NCBI GenBank assembly: GCA_900617975.1
Contig: UZAE01000057.1
Location: 1 to 44,482 of the forward strand
Direction: 5' to 3'
DNA: 44,482 bases
Source: Rodentolepis nana
Lineage: Eukaryota > Platyhelminthes > Cestoda > Cyclophyllidea > Hymenolepididae
Part shown: piece after piece, positions 31,194-44,354 of the stretch
Layout: each line of letters opens with the position of its first letter
Numbering within the stretch: position 1 is the first letter of the stretch
The notes under the pieces: model-generated
What the model was told of the DNA's origin: nothing
What the model saw: only the letters and a program-made list of their open reading frames with translations
Databases searched by the model: none
Position numbers and translations under genes: made by a program

Positions 31194-34100
31194 CTAAATA
31201 AGAGAAAGCAATTTGGAAAATGCAGGTTCAAAGGTCATCAGTGGGGTTATATCAGAGGTTACTACAACAAATATCAACTTTTTTCGACTATTTTATACCT
31301 ATTCCACAAATCTAATTAAAAATGTTATTAGCATGAACAGATAAGAGGCGTTGGTCCAAATTAAACATACCATTCAAAATTTTTCCGTCTTATTTCGAAG
31401 AAATATAAATTCTAATGAATTCATTATTATTGTTTTTACTACTACGAAGAATGCATTTATGAAATTTAATCTTTACGAGAGCTCAAATATGATTTTAGAA
31501 GTTGGCCCTACTTCTAAGTGTCTGATTTTGACCACGAAGAGGGTCCAGATGACCAGGTTTCTTGTTTTTTTGACAGCTGTCTCAGTTGTATATATCTGAC
31601 AGTTAGAACCCACTCGAAGGAGATAAGAAACACTTGGCTGGCAATCAGTTAAACAGCTATCCGACACCCGAAAAATCTGCAAAGATCATTGAACACTAAT
31701 GTTTTAACTTTAAACCGTCAACTTTATCCCACGTGGTCGTGATGCAGATCATTCATTGAATGAAGCATCTTCATGATGATGTCCTACGTGGACAGTTACT
31801 TGGAATAATCAAATAAAGTAGTCGACGCACATATCAGACTGACTTCATTATCCCATTTAGGCAAAAAGTAGTCCGTTATGCAGAACGACCAGAGTGCAGT
31901 AGTAATTTTAGACTATAGGCAAACCCCCACTAGCCCGTCACCTGATTTATTTACTAATGCACTATTTAGTTCTACTTATTTCAGCTGACCTATCAAAGCC
32001 GATGAGAGTGCAAGCACTATTGAAAATGAGTAGTTTTAGCATCACATGATTTGAAAGTACTATCGTATATTCATCCTCAATTACCGTAGAAAGCTATTTC
32101 TTGGTGTGTATTAATGAGGCTAATGAATTCCTCATCTCCATCTTCGGCCACAATTTTTGCAAAAGGCGCAAGAGAGATAGGTACAATCCATGGATACAAG
32201 GGAAAAAGTTCAATCTGGTTTCACATCACTGTAAAAAAATCACAACATTTTTGCATTTTCCTTGGTGTGAAAGGCCTACAATCGTAGAAATTAGCAAGAA
32301 AACTAGCTTGTCAGACAACGGAAGACACTACTATTCAATTCATGAGAAATTAATCTGCGTGTCGTAGATTTCTTTCACGAACATTTAACTTTCCTCTTGA
32401 AACTACTGACTTTGGTTTTTGCTATTTGTTTTTTTATTAAATGCAGTAACATTATTTGTGCTAATTGCTAGTGGTGAAGGTAAGTGCACTTAAAAGAATC
32501 TCATTATCAAGTTTCAAGATACAACCGCACCTAATTAAGGAAAAATTTGAACTCAGGACAAGTGGCAACCCCTAACAGTTATATCCGTGATTTAAAAGTT
32601 TAAGAGGTATAGCGCCCATTGACCACAAATGAAAATTTCTTAATATAGTATTGATATCAAGGATAGCTTGGTCATTTACATAATCGATATTTTGCTTAAG
32701 AGATTATTCAGACATAAGCTGATTTTAAGATGACTATCAGCTTAAGTTCCTATTCAATGAAGACTGCAATAAAGCCAATATTATAAGCTGCACACCAGTG
32801 CTGTCTATTTTAGACTTCAAAATTTACCTCCGGATAGGCTCTATATTAAATATCTTAATTAAAACAATAAAATTGTCTGTGAATATAATATGAACTTAAA
32901 TAATACAGTTCAGTATATTAAATTAAAGTAAGAAATTCCTTCGGAAAGAATTAGCCTATGTGATGCATTTGTGAAAGTCATCAACCACTGAACACATCAT
33001 AGTTGACATTAAATCATGTAGAAGCCCAAGAGTCATTATCTTTCCTTCCAGCAAAAAATCTTCCCTATTTAGGCATAAAATTCGACAATCTGACAAACCT
33101 TGAAAGGATAAGTTTTGGAGGGATAGGCTCCATTCATTATCTATTCGATTAACTTCAAAACCCCATATTCTTAATTGTCTCGCCTTCTTACAGTGGAAAC
33201 CTATGAAATAACAAGCCTTGTCACCACAATTGAATAATTGTCGGTCACAAAAAATTAATATTTTCAACAGTGATGAAATAGCAATAATGTTGCATTTCCA
33301 TAAACTTCTTTTATGGGCTGTAAATGCTTGTTTCTAATTAAAAAGTCTCTCGAATATAACGACTGGGTGCGTCAATTTTGCGTGGACCAATAATTAATCT
33401 TCACTTTCAAGTAATAAATGGTAAAAATCTACCTTCTTATTACACTCATAAATGAAGCATTGGAAGATTGAAATTTTCTTGGTATTCCAAACATAAGGAA
33501 TCGTTCTTTTTTCCCCAAAAAATGTAGATCACCTATTCAATAGGTCCCAAGTTTTGATAACTGCAAAAGCATTAAAGCAAAATGTATCATCTATAAATGC
33601 TTATTTTATAATCGTCAAGATTCAAACTTTGCAACTTAAAGGCGAGAATTTGAGTTCCCTACAAACTTTCAACACTAAAAATCCAGTTAAAAAAGCAATT
33701 ATCATCGGGAATAAATGGCCTTAAACTCCAGTAGATCTTTGGGAAACATCAAGTTTCATTATCTAAGAGGGTAAAATTAGGGTATGTCAAAGAACTGTCA
33801 TAATTCAATGCGCGTAGGACTATAATCCGCTGCACATTTCGATAACCAATAGGAGGGGTGCCTTGATATTTGTTTCAAAAAAGTGACCGCGAACACCACA
33901 AGCGTGAAAATTGGAAAGTTAGGAGAGGAATTAATTTTGTTGAGATTATGAACTAACAGGAAAATCACAGCGAAAATAGGTGTTCAAAATAAATGCTTAA
34001 ATTTGAAAAAGACAAACAAATCATATGAATTCGAGTTAACAAACAATAATTAATTTAAATTTACAGTAAGTTGAAAACTATGGAACCATGAAAATGAGAG

Positions 34101-36660
34101 AAGCCCCATCACTACGGCCCCTTTGACAAGCAAATAAACCCAAAATAATATGTTGATTGTGAAGAAATACAAAACTTTAACTATGGAAATTGATCATTAT
34201 TCCTATTTTCACCTTATTAACCTAACATTAAGCTCTAACGTGTTTGATTGCTTTCAATTGTCAAGACAAACAGGCTATTTTAGTCAATAGACGCCAAATT
34301 GCAGCTTAAGTCAGTTGGAAATTGACAGTTTTCTGTTCCCCGTTCAACACATTCCAAGTGTTTTCGATGGAAATAAATTCACATTGCGGAATCGCATTCA
34401 TATAATCCATCTAATTGCCATTTGTGTGGCGGAGCACACATATTTCCTGAGCTGATGCCCACAAACGCAGCAAAGCAACATCAGATCCGCAGCTACTGAA
34501 AATTCAATTATTCGGATGTTTCATGGGAGGTTGATGACTTCATTGTGCCTACTGAGCAAATCGAATTAAATTTTGATATTAAATTAAGCTATTTCTCCGA
34601 AATTGATGAAGGGAATAAAAGCATCAAGTCATCCAAATCTTGATAAATTTGATAACATTTTCTAATTCAGCACGAGCACAATTAGAAAAAAATGCCAATT
34701 TGCTGAAAATTTTCATACCTGATAATTTTTCTACCTAAATTTTCATTCCACTAACAGTCTTAAAATCAAAACAGTCTGCTCGAAAATTTGCATTAGATTA
34801 TATTCCACGTAGAACTCATGGATTTAATCAAGATGGGGAGCGCGGTGGACTAATCTTTACGTGGTGCTATCTTGTCAACGTATACTCACACGGCAAAAAA
34901 AGATTATTAACTGGCAGTTGACTTCTGTCTTCAAGCTACCATGACCCCACTGTATGACATACTCGACCATTTCACTGTACTCATCCTACCTTTTTCTATA
35001 CCACTATGTCTATCTCCCTTTTGCGCTTGTAAATCACTCTTCTATTCCCTTTCTCAATTTTGTCACTTTGATGTCCCTTCTCCTCTGTGAAGCCCGAAGT
35101 CAAATAAAGAGCTAATTATAACCATTATAAAGTCTGGCATTTGACATAAATTAATAAATAAACAAACGATACCAAAATATCTTTCGAAAGTAAAAAAGAA
35201 TAACTTCAACATTTAAGCATGAAAAATATATCCAAGGCCATTTTATTGCCAATTACGTTTTAAATATTAGATTAAGCAAGCAGTTCATTCTTAAGTACTA
35301 AATACCAACTAAGCTCTGTTATTTGTGGCAAAAAAGTTAGAACAGTGATGGGCATGGCATATATCAATGGTAAATCGAAGATTCGAAATAGGCTACACTT
35401 CGTGACACCTTCCCATTAAATATACTTGTGTTAACGACCCCCGAAAACTCAATGGAGATATTGATGACTAGAGTTGACTGACAGTGTGACATTAACCCAT
35501 TGTATTTTATACATTAAGTCCTAATAAATATTAATGAAGAGATTTAGATTCCAGTCCCCCTCTAAAATGTTCCAGCAAAACGTTTCACTTAGCATATATG
35601 ACAATCAATCAAATTTACACTAAACACCTGAGAAGAAGAATAGTGGTCAATTTGAGAAAATAAATATTTCGTGGAGTAGCAATCTTCAAATGCATCAATC
35701 TGAATTTTCTCTTCATAATAACCTTTTTCCATTTCTCTCATCTGAAAGTATCACAATTGCAACATTTGTCGACTATGTGGTAAGTAAACATTGAAAATCA
35801 AAGTTAAATTTTGGTTTCAGTCAACTCAGACACCATTTTTACAGAAACAAAATTGAGCACGAAAGTGAAAAAAAAATAGAAACAAAAAATTTTCAGAGAT
35901 CTCCTTCAAAATCAAGGCATTCAACAAAGTTTTGAACTACTTTATCGAAAGATCAAGCCCAGAAACTGGTAACTTAAAAAGACCGCGTTAAATTCAAGCC
36001 CAATTTCGACATGTAGCGAGAACTAAATAAACCATCCAAACGCGCTCCTCTCAAATAAGCGAGATGAAATTCTGTTCCAAGCAACGCATTTCAAACGTGA
36101 GGGAGTGAAGAAGGTTCAAAGAAAAAGACAACGTGGCCTAAAGAATAAGGTGTCGAGGTGCAAATACGTAATATCAACTTGGGAGCGAAAAAAATTGCAT
36201 TAATCATTAATCATTTTCCCTAGGAAAGTATTATCCGCGATTGTTATATCGCAGAATAAAAGCTATCAAATTGTGCAATCGCATTTAATATGGGAATTAG
36301 TTGAATGTTCTGCTGCTTCATAAAGTTCCCAAACTTGTAATTTTATTACCTACTTGCCAATTATCAATTAAACAACTTCAATTAGTATTTACAAAAAAAA
36401 TCAATAACACCTCCTGATTCATTGATCCGCTTAAAAGTTAGGCAACAATTTAAATCATTACTAAAGTAAGGAGGACTGAAATTGATTCCCAGATACTTTA
36501 ATAGACCACCAAATGTGGAAGAAGATTTCCTGATACACAGAGATGGAAGAAACAAAACGGAAAATAGTGGGATGGAAGAACATAGAATTTAGCCCGGCGT
36601 TAAAGTCAGCAAAATGCCTCACAGAGGCGGGAAAATCGGATAAGCAGAGTAGTTACTAAC
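31194..36660. other. Large intron of the Ser/Asn-rich gene
   Basis: Contains one diverged SINE-like copy (about 34845-35165). A 103-codon minus-strand frame at 32956-33267 has no recognisable homology. Otherwise nothing supported. Confidence 0.5.
34845..35165 (+). mobile_element. SINE-like repeat, diverged copy
   Basis: ACGTGGTGCTATCTTGTCAA, GTATACTCACACGGCAAAAA, TTAACTGGCAGTTGACTTCT and ACCATGACCCCACTGTATGA follow family order, ending with TTTGACATAAATTAATAAAT. The head GTGCGATAGACTTACC is eroded. Confidence 0.7.
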
Positions 36661-37096
36661 CTGAGTGAGCTCTCGATTGAATCTCCATTATTCAATTCTT
36701 GTCCATTTCTATCTTTTCCGTTAATTGGTGAATCAGGATCCCCTTTAGGACTAGGTGAAACTCGATAAATCATTGGCGATGGATTTTCCGTCTCGTAGCA
36801 AAAGCGGTTATAAGTCTCCGTTTCAGAGGATTCTGTTACAGAAAAATCATCTTCAGTTGGCGAATCGTGAATGTTGTAAATGTCTCGAAAATCGAGTGCA
36901 CTTCCCCTGCCATTACCGCTACTGAGTTTTGGATATGAGTTGGCGAAATTGGGAGAGATGGAATTGGCATTTGGCTCATTGGCAACTCCACCCTTGGACG
37001 ATTTATTTCTCTTTCGGATTACCTTAATGCGATTCAGCTGATCGCCTTGAGTGAGAATTGGTTTGTAGCCACTTGATTTTTGTGCAAGATCCATTG
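36661..37096 (-). CDS. Unrecognised Ser/Asn-rich protein, coding exon 1 (or internal)
   Basis: Acceptor TTTCTTTCAG at 37097, then CA and ATG GAT (start at 37094 in good context). Alternatively it is an internal exon entered in phase. Encodes MDLAQKSSGYKPILTQGDQL, a basic patch RIKVIRKRNKSSK (residues 22-34), an Asn/Ser-rich stretch, an acidic SPTEDDFSVTESSETET segment and SPMIYRVSPSPKGDPDSP. Donor CTCAG|GTTAGT, phase 2. No catalytic domain, signal peptide or membrane segment is visible. It is probably disordered with many SP/TP phospho-site-like pairs. Introns of several kb follow. The open frame plus exact splice phases across four exons is the evidence for a gene. Confidence 0.7.
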
Positions 37097-38289
37097 CTGA
37101 AAGAAAATGAATAAAAATATTCAACTTTAACATTTTGGTGATCTTTTAAAGAAAGTAATATCACCATGGTTATTTCGATCTAAATATACTCCACTTTCAT
37201 TGCCATTCCAAGTTTTTGAAGGGAACATAAATGAGAAGATTATTTTGAAGGATTGGAGCAAACTTTCAACAATCTTAGAGCTATGGAAATGCTATTGGCA
37301 GTAGATTCGACGTCCAAAAATTTGTGTGCTTTACTCAAAAACTGGAAGTGAAATTGAGCTTAAAGTGTATGACTCTGTATACCGATACTGGTTAGGCTAT
37401 TTGTAATAGTCTATATTTAGTTGATATTTTTCGCGAATTCGCGATGATTATCGACTTAAACTAGTCGCGTGCCTATTTCAAATTTTATCTGTCCGTGGTA
37501 ATTGTTATAGCCCCTGAACCATCCCAAATAGCCCCAAATCTCAAAACGTGAATCACATATAACACGCAAATGCCTTAAAGGCGGATTTTACTTCAAAGTT
37601 TTACAATTTAGAAAACCCCAAAACAAATTTGCAAATAGAATGAATAAATAAAAAATATTTGCGAAATTTATTTCTTTTTTTGGATTGAGTACAAATTAGC
37701 AATTAGGTGTTCTTGAAATTATTTGTCTATTTCTCCGTAATATTTAATTTATTCGCATAAGAATTCAATTCATTAAGTAGCCACCATAAGAGTGTACAAT
37801 CTACGCCTATAATCAGATTACGCTTGATATAACATCTAATTCCAATATCTTCGGCCTCGTCAAATATTACGGATTTGAAACTCAAAATATTGGAAAAAGC
37901 AGAATATGGTATTGCGATTTCGAACATTGTAGCATTCATCTCCACCGCAGATCAATTTCTATCTTCCACTATCTTTATCACAATTATTAGAGAGGATCTT
38001 ATACGAAATAGAAAAAGAAATTTCCAAACTAAGGCCGACAGATGAGCGTGACTTAAGGGACTATTTTTACAGAAAGCAATGCGCATGGAGTAATTAAGTT
38101 ACCAGAAGAAAATCATCCATCGCAAAGACATTTAATTTCATTGCATTTCCCACTAATAGACGATTAAAGCGTATATCGATTTTTCGTAGGTGGGAATAGG
38201 TGATTTTGAAATACCCTAGTTTTGAACATGGTGGCGTATTGAACTCCGACATTTGTTACTGTATCCCCTCTGTTGTAACTGTCGCAATA

Positions 38290-38742
38290 TTATTATTTCA
38301 AATGGCAGGCTTTATGATATTCATCATTAGCCCTTAAACTTTGACTTCAGCTTCCCCCATGGAGCCGTCTTCTTCCATCTCACTATCTATGGTTTTCCGT
38401 CGTTTTCTTTAGGGCTGGACACCGAATCAGGTGGGTCTTCTCCATAAATGTAGGTTACATAGAGGGCATGTGGGTTGAGTGTATACTTAGGTTACATAGA
38501 GAGCATGTTGGTTGAGTATATACTCCCAATCTGTGAAGGTGTTTCGCCAGGCAATCGTGTCCAGTACGTAGTCTAAACTCAGCAACGGCTTCGATTCTTG
38601 GCCACTGTCCACTGTTTCTCCTTTGTTCGAGCTTAAAGTTCGTTGCACCTTGAGGTCTTGAAGTCTCTCCTGATTAAGGCCTTCATTGTGTGGAAAGACA
38701 TCAGCCGGTCCATGCATTGCAAAATCGTGGTACCTTTGCGGG
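38290..38742 (-). mobile_element. 5'-truncated LINE (non-LTR retrotransposon) with target-site duplication
   Basis: Both sides carry ACTGTCGCAATA (38278-38289 and 38743-38754). The inserted 453 bp on the minus strand encodes ORF pieces typical of a LINE C-terminus: LLSLDYVLDTIAWRNTFTDW, then QPTCPLCNLH, then after a frame change MEKTHLIRCPALK, i.e. a CX2C...HX4C zinc-knuckle-like end. A short tandem duplication (GTATACTCAACC... repeated as GTATACACTCAACC...) lies inside. The 3' end is GCCTGCCATTTGAAATAATAAT. Only the 3' part is present. Confidence 0.75.
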
Positions 38743-38754
38743 ACTGTCGCAATA

Positions 38755-41700
38755 CATTATTGCGTTAACAAGATGGAAAATAGCAATGTGGCTGGGGTCT
38801 TTTGAAACAACAAATTCGATGCCAGGATCGTAAAGCAGTCAGAGAATACGACAGAGATGGAATAAAACAACTCTTAAACGAAGTCAAGAGTGTGCGTGAA
38901 TAAGAAATTGAAAATGGGGACGATGGTGGCAGGAGGCGGTAATTCCACTCATCCACTCCGGGCAAGAAAAACAAAACACTTTTCACATGTCAAACCAAGA
39001 GTCAACGCAGTCACATGTGTGAATATTAATCCAACATCATTATGCACCAAATTATTCCCCATAGAAACAGAGTGGGCAATAAAAGAAAAGTGAATACAAT
39101 ACTCCGACATTGCCTAAAATTCATATAGAAGATCAGCATATACAGGCTAACATTTATCCCCTACACCGAGAGCCTGAAACTACTATAGAAAGCAAATTTG
39201 GAAGAAAAATACTGTGCTTTGTCACTTTATTTGCTTTCCTCACTATGTATTCAGATGTTCATAGTAATCCGAGGCATAAGTTATACGCGAATTAGCAATC
39301 AGATGGCATAGAGTTGAATCTAAAGCAGAAGGGGAAATGTAGACTCCTCTGAGGTGAGAACACAATTATTCGTGAAACCTACGCCAACAAGATGAGTGAG
39401 ACAGAATTGAAATTTGGCAGGTCGATAGTATTTATGAGATAAACCAACTAATTGTTCATTCTAATGGTCGGAAATACCTAAACCCGCCACTAATTGAGCT
39501 GCGAGATATTTTGACCTATGTCCAAACTTTATTGAGGATATTGGGGTAAAACAATAAATTGAAACTTACTAATTTAGTAAACATCAACACGTAGCCAAAG
39601 AAACATAATGCAACCTCTAATTAATAGTGGGAAGAGAGGGAGAGAGAGAGAGTAAATGGCTTCAGTGCAGAGGAAATAATTGGGGAAAAGGGAGAGAGGG
39701 TTTGGGAAAGCATAAGTCGCACTTCTCAGACTTATGAATACATGCTGAAGCTTTGTTTAAGAGTCTCGCATCTAAAACGCTATAAATATTAAGGATAAAA
39801 TTCTGACATTTGGCTTTTCAACCCTCCATGTCTTTTATGATACATAAACGGGAATTGAGCACCGAGTCATTATTAATTTTGCTACTATGCTGAAATGACT
39901 CTATCAGTAATGCAGAATACTCGCATACAAATCTCAGCTTCGTACTTCATCGTCTTCGCTCGAACTCTCTTGAGAGCAGAGCGAAAATGATGCATCTTCA
40001 AGATGTTTTAGTGGTATTCTGTTAGTGTGCTTTCACTTGATAGATTGTTGAAGGTCAAGTCATATATTTCATTCACCTATTGCAATTAGGCTACCTGTCA
40101 AAATGTACCCACATACAATGAATGCTAACGGACATGGCGGCTGATTGTGGATTGCGCATTATTCAACTGGAAAGCCAACGCGATGTCGAGTCAAAGAGAG
40201 ATCAGCTTCGAATTACTAAAATAATTTCACATTGCAACGCCATCCATGAATGAGAAGTTGATTTTGCAGAAATCGATTGATGTTGATTAATTTACGAATA
40301 AGTTAAATGTAACTGACATCAATCACACTGTTAACTAATACGTATTGAGAATTCAAATATCGGTCTTTCCTTTCCATTTCGAATTCATTACGATAAACTC
40401 CACCTTAATAGTAGAAAGATTGGATAAAAATCGATTGGCCAACGCTTTTCGTCAAACTAACCAGTTACAGGCAAGGGGTTCATATTTAATGTTTAGAATA
40501 GCAGAAGGCGTGCTTTTTTGAAAAAAAAAAACAAGGAAAGTTTAAATATATACGAATTGGGAGAGGTGGGGGAGGGCGTGTTTTCACATTACACAGCCAA
40601 AACAATGTAAATAGGGGGAGGTGGAATGCGCTACATAAGGCATGATAATTAATATTTGCTTCATTTTTAAAATTTTGTAAATAAGAGTGTCCAAGAAGCC
40701 GTCTACTCTACCGAGGATGTTCTCAAGTGATTCAAAACCACTAATTTTGTTAGCAACATCCGCTATTGTTACCATTGCGACAATAAACAGCAATTGTAAA
40801 GCTGTTTTTGGACACTCAAAAAGCACTGCCCGCATTAGGGAATAGAGCCTTTGTATGTAAGAACGAGGGAGATAAAATGCACTATGGAATTAAGAAATGA
40901 CTAAAAGAATTCATTTTTGGGAGACAGAACTTGCCTAAGTGCGAATGTTCAGTCAATCGGACTCTGCCTCTCGGTTTGTAACCTAATACTTTACGGTGCT
41001 CAGTGCCAGAGAAAGAAATGCGTTTCCAAAGTACTGCATATATTGCCAGAAAACTCAGGATTGAAAATTGATATCTACGGGTTGAATTTCATTCTTCTCA
41101 GTGGCCATTTATATTGGCGAACTGGAAATATAAGAGTGTTAAAGCCGGAATATCTGAAACTTAACGCTGTTTAAAATTTTCATTTTAGACAAAATGGGAG
41201 GGAATTTAAATTTGGGCATTCATGTGTACATTAGATCCCAACAGAAACTTATGGAAGTCGAAAGTATAAAATTCAAAGCTATAAAGGTTTTGTTTCAGTC
41301 AATACAAGTATTTTCCACAGGGTATCTAGACAGACCCTCTAAAATAACGATCTGCGATCCGTAATTGACAACTTGGCAGTAACTTAGGTCATTAACTGTT
41401 ATCAATCTGATGGTGTTTCGATCAAAAAATATCAAAAATATATCAAAAAACATTTATTTGAGCCTAAACTTTGTTTACTTACGATATTGCCCTAGAGTGA
41501 CCACATATTTCGACCACCCTTCTCTTTCCTAGAACTGAATTAAGTAGAGCCCGGCGATATCTAGGCTTCCAAGAATTGCAAACTATTATAGCTTCAATGC
41601 AGTTCCAAAAAATTTCCCTACTAATTAATAAGCGCCCTGAAGTGATAAAATTTGATGTCGCATCTAAGAATCTAGAGTTCGAGATCGAAGACTTTCGATA

Positions 41701-41990
41701 TTTCCACTAGAACTCCGATTTTTCGTGAATAGAAGCCGACTCCATGCCAAAAACGCCTCTCCTTGGCCATTCATACTACTGCCTGGAAATGAAGTTTTTT
41801 GTCTTAAAAATACTTGCTAATTAAGTAACTAACCAAACACCTTACAATATTCGCCCCATAAGCAGGCTTATTTAATAATATACTCAGTATAACATTCATA
41901 TTTATATTGGGGGCTTTCGTTCTTTTTACTCTGTTACAATTTCACTAAAAGGCTAAATATACAACTTTTTGGTTGTTGATGAGAGACAAC
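38755..41990. other. No supported gene
   Basis: AT-rich with a GA microsatellite and a minus-strand frame at 40584-40835 containing a hydrophobic stretch (LQLLFIVAMVTIADVANKI) but no convincing splice partners. Confidence 0.45.
39632..39652. repeat. GA-rich microsatellite
   Basis: GAGAGGGAGAGAGAGAGAG run in otherwise featureless sequence. Confidence 0.85.
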
Positions 41991-42394
41991 ATTTATTTAT
42001 TTATTTCAAATGGCAGGTGTTTTGATAGCTATCATCAGCCATTTAGCTGACTTCAGGCTTCACAGAGGGAAGGTTCATCAAAGTAGAAGAAAGTCGAGGG
42101 GTGGGGTACAGAAGAGCGATTCACAGATGTAAAAGAGGCAGACAGACACAAAGGTAGAAAAAAGGTGAGGTGAGTACCACGAAAGTAATTAAATATGACA
42201 TACACTGACAGACAGACAGACACTAAGGCATTAAAAAGGTAAGATGAGTACTGCGGAAGCAGTCGAATATGACATACAGTGGGGTCATGGTAGTTTGAAG
42301 TCAGAAGTCAACTGCCAGTTAATAGACTTTTTTGCCGTACGAGTATACGTTGCCCAAGGTGCACCACGTGGAGGTAAGTCTATCGCACACCCCC
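41991..42394 (-). mobile_element. SINE-like repeat with internal duplication
   Basis: Tail ATTTATTTATTTATTTCAAA at the left and head GGAGGTAAGTCTATCGCACA at the right. A roughly 75-bp internal part (AAAGGTAGAAAAAAGGTGAG...GACATACACTG) recurs as AAGGCATTAAAAAGGTAAGA...GACATACAGTG, making this copy longer than the others. A GACAGACAGACAGACA run lies at the junction. Confidence 0.75.
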
Positions 42395-44051
42395 TCTTTG
42401 TTATATATTTGTGAGTGCATATTGGTCAAAGAATGACGTTTTCGAGGATCTATCCCATTCATTGACATCCATCCATTAACAAATGAGTAATTCAATGCAA
42501 GCATCAAATTCCTGATTCCTAACATAATATCATGAGTAAATTCCAAAAGAGTCACGATTTTAATGCCTTTTACGGACTCATTTAACCATCTATTATAATC
42601 TAACTGTCAATACCCTCAAAATGTCGTTAAAATAAACTCACTAGAAAGTCAGGAAATTGAGTAAATAAGAGTATTTGGAATTTTTAGCAATTTTCAAGCA
42701 CCTTGAAAAAATTGGGAACGTGCCGCTGAAAGCGCTCAAATCAATAAAAATTGTTGACTTCCATACTTTATAAAATATTCCAATCCGACCAGAGGTTCAT
42801 ACATTTGCTAACTGATTTGAAAGTTCAGTTGATAATTCTTAAATAAAATTTTCAAAACCAATGAATTCAGACCTAAGCTATTCGATTGCGTTTTTTAAAG
42901 GGTTAGAGAAAATCGATAAACCGTACTACGTAGAATTCAATTAATTTTGACTGATAAATCACTTCTATTTACCCAAAACATTTAGGAAATTTTATCAGTA
43001 TTGGTGATAGGCCTTCGCAATTTGTATAAAATTCAATGGAACACGATCAGACGTTTTGATTTGAGGCACCTTGTATGGATATCACCGCTAATTTTATCGT
43101 TTATTTTAGTTTATTTTAGTCTTGTGGCCCTCGAAAGGGCAAATATTTGTAGTTAATGCAAGCTTTAAGGAGAGGGGTGCATTAAGGGATAGTAAAATTG
43201 AAAGTAGGCTATTAAAAGGGTCTTATTTCTTTTGATTTTCTTATTACGATTCAATTCTACGTGCTTAATAATCACCTCAATGTCTTGCCTTCCACGATTC
43301 AAAGTTCGAGTCTCTTCCCTCACATCCAGATTGAGTTAAAAAATATTGTTCAAGACGTCGATTACTTATTAACTGATTAAATTCTTTTTTTTCAAAAAAT
43401 TAAGAAAGCAGAAAGATACTATCCTAAGTTATTTTTAAATAACACTATTAAATAAAGCTCTTTTAAGGTGCTAAGAGATGATAATTCAGAAATTTATCGA
43501 TAATTACTTAATAAGTCCGCATTTAATTCTTAGTCCCTTATTCTGCTGTTGTAAGTCTTCAACGACAACTCCTCCACCTACCAATGAATTACATTGTCAA
43601 AATGTCGTCTATTCTTCACGCTTCATAAAAATTGTATCCCCTAAACTAACTTCAAAACGTACCCAGGTGGTTTTAAAAAGATACTTGCCACTTTAAATCC
43701 CCTCGACCCATAAATCGACAGAAAGGTAATGATAAATCCTCGTGACTTTTTAACCTAATTTTTAAATGAAACCAACTGCCACTTGTGTCTACCATTTGCC
43801 AAGAAAAATTTAGATCCATTCATCAAATTTAGCATCAGCCTGGGGACTAATTCACATTCTATTTATGGGACAAAGTGGAGATAATAAGAAGTAGTCCGAT
43901 TGTTTTTTTCCCCTTGACTCTTGGAGAATTGCATTTCCAGGACTCAGGCGTGCGTTGGCGTCTAACGAAAACTCTTTTTGATTTCCCACCAATCAAGTAA
44001 CTACGTAAATAGCCCACTACATTTGTATGACTTACTTGTTTAAACTGCTAT

Positions 44052-44334
44052 TAATTTATTTATGTTAAATGGCCGCCGACTTCGGTCTTCTCGGAAGGGA
44101 GGAACATCAAAGTCACAAAATGTCAAGAGGGGGGAAAAGTGGTTCATAGATGTAAAGGAGACTGGCATAAAGGTAGAGAAAAGAGTAAGCTGAGTACTGT
44201 GAAATGGTAGAATATGGTATGGAGTCGCGTCATGGCTGTTTGGAGTCAACTACCGATTAATAGACTTTTTTTGCAGTATGAGTATATTTTGTGCAGGGTG
44301 CACCGCCTGGGGGTAAGTCTATCGCACACCCCTT
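44052..44334 (-). mobile_element. SINE-like repeat copy
   Basis: Left tail ATTTATTTATGTTAAATGGC, middle AGGAACATCAAAGTCACAAA, right head GGGTAAGTCTATCGCACACC. About 20 bp to the right another copy starts in the opposite orientation. Confidence 0.72.
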
Positions 44335-44354
44335 AAACTATTATTTGAAAAGGG

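Noticed and set aside
32956..33267. 103-codon minus-strand open frame
   Set aside because: No recognisable domain, no splice partners, inside a large intron; likely chance.
40584..40835. 83-codon minus-strand frame with a hydrophobic segment
   Set aside because: No homology recognised and no convincing splice junction to the Ser/Asn-rich gene.
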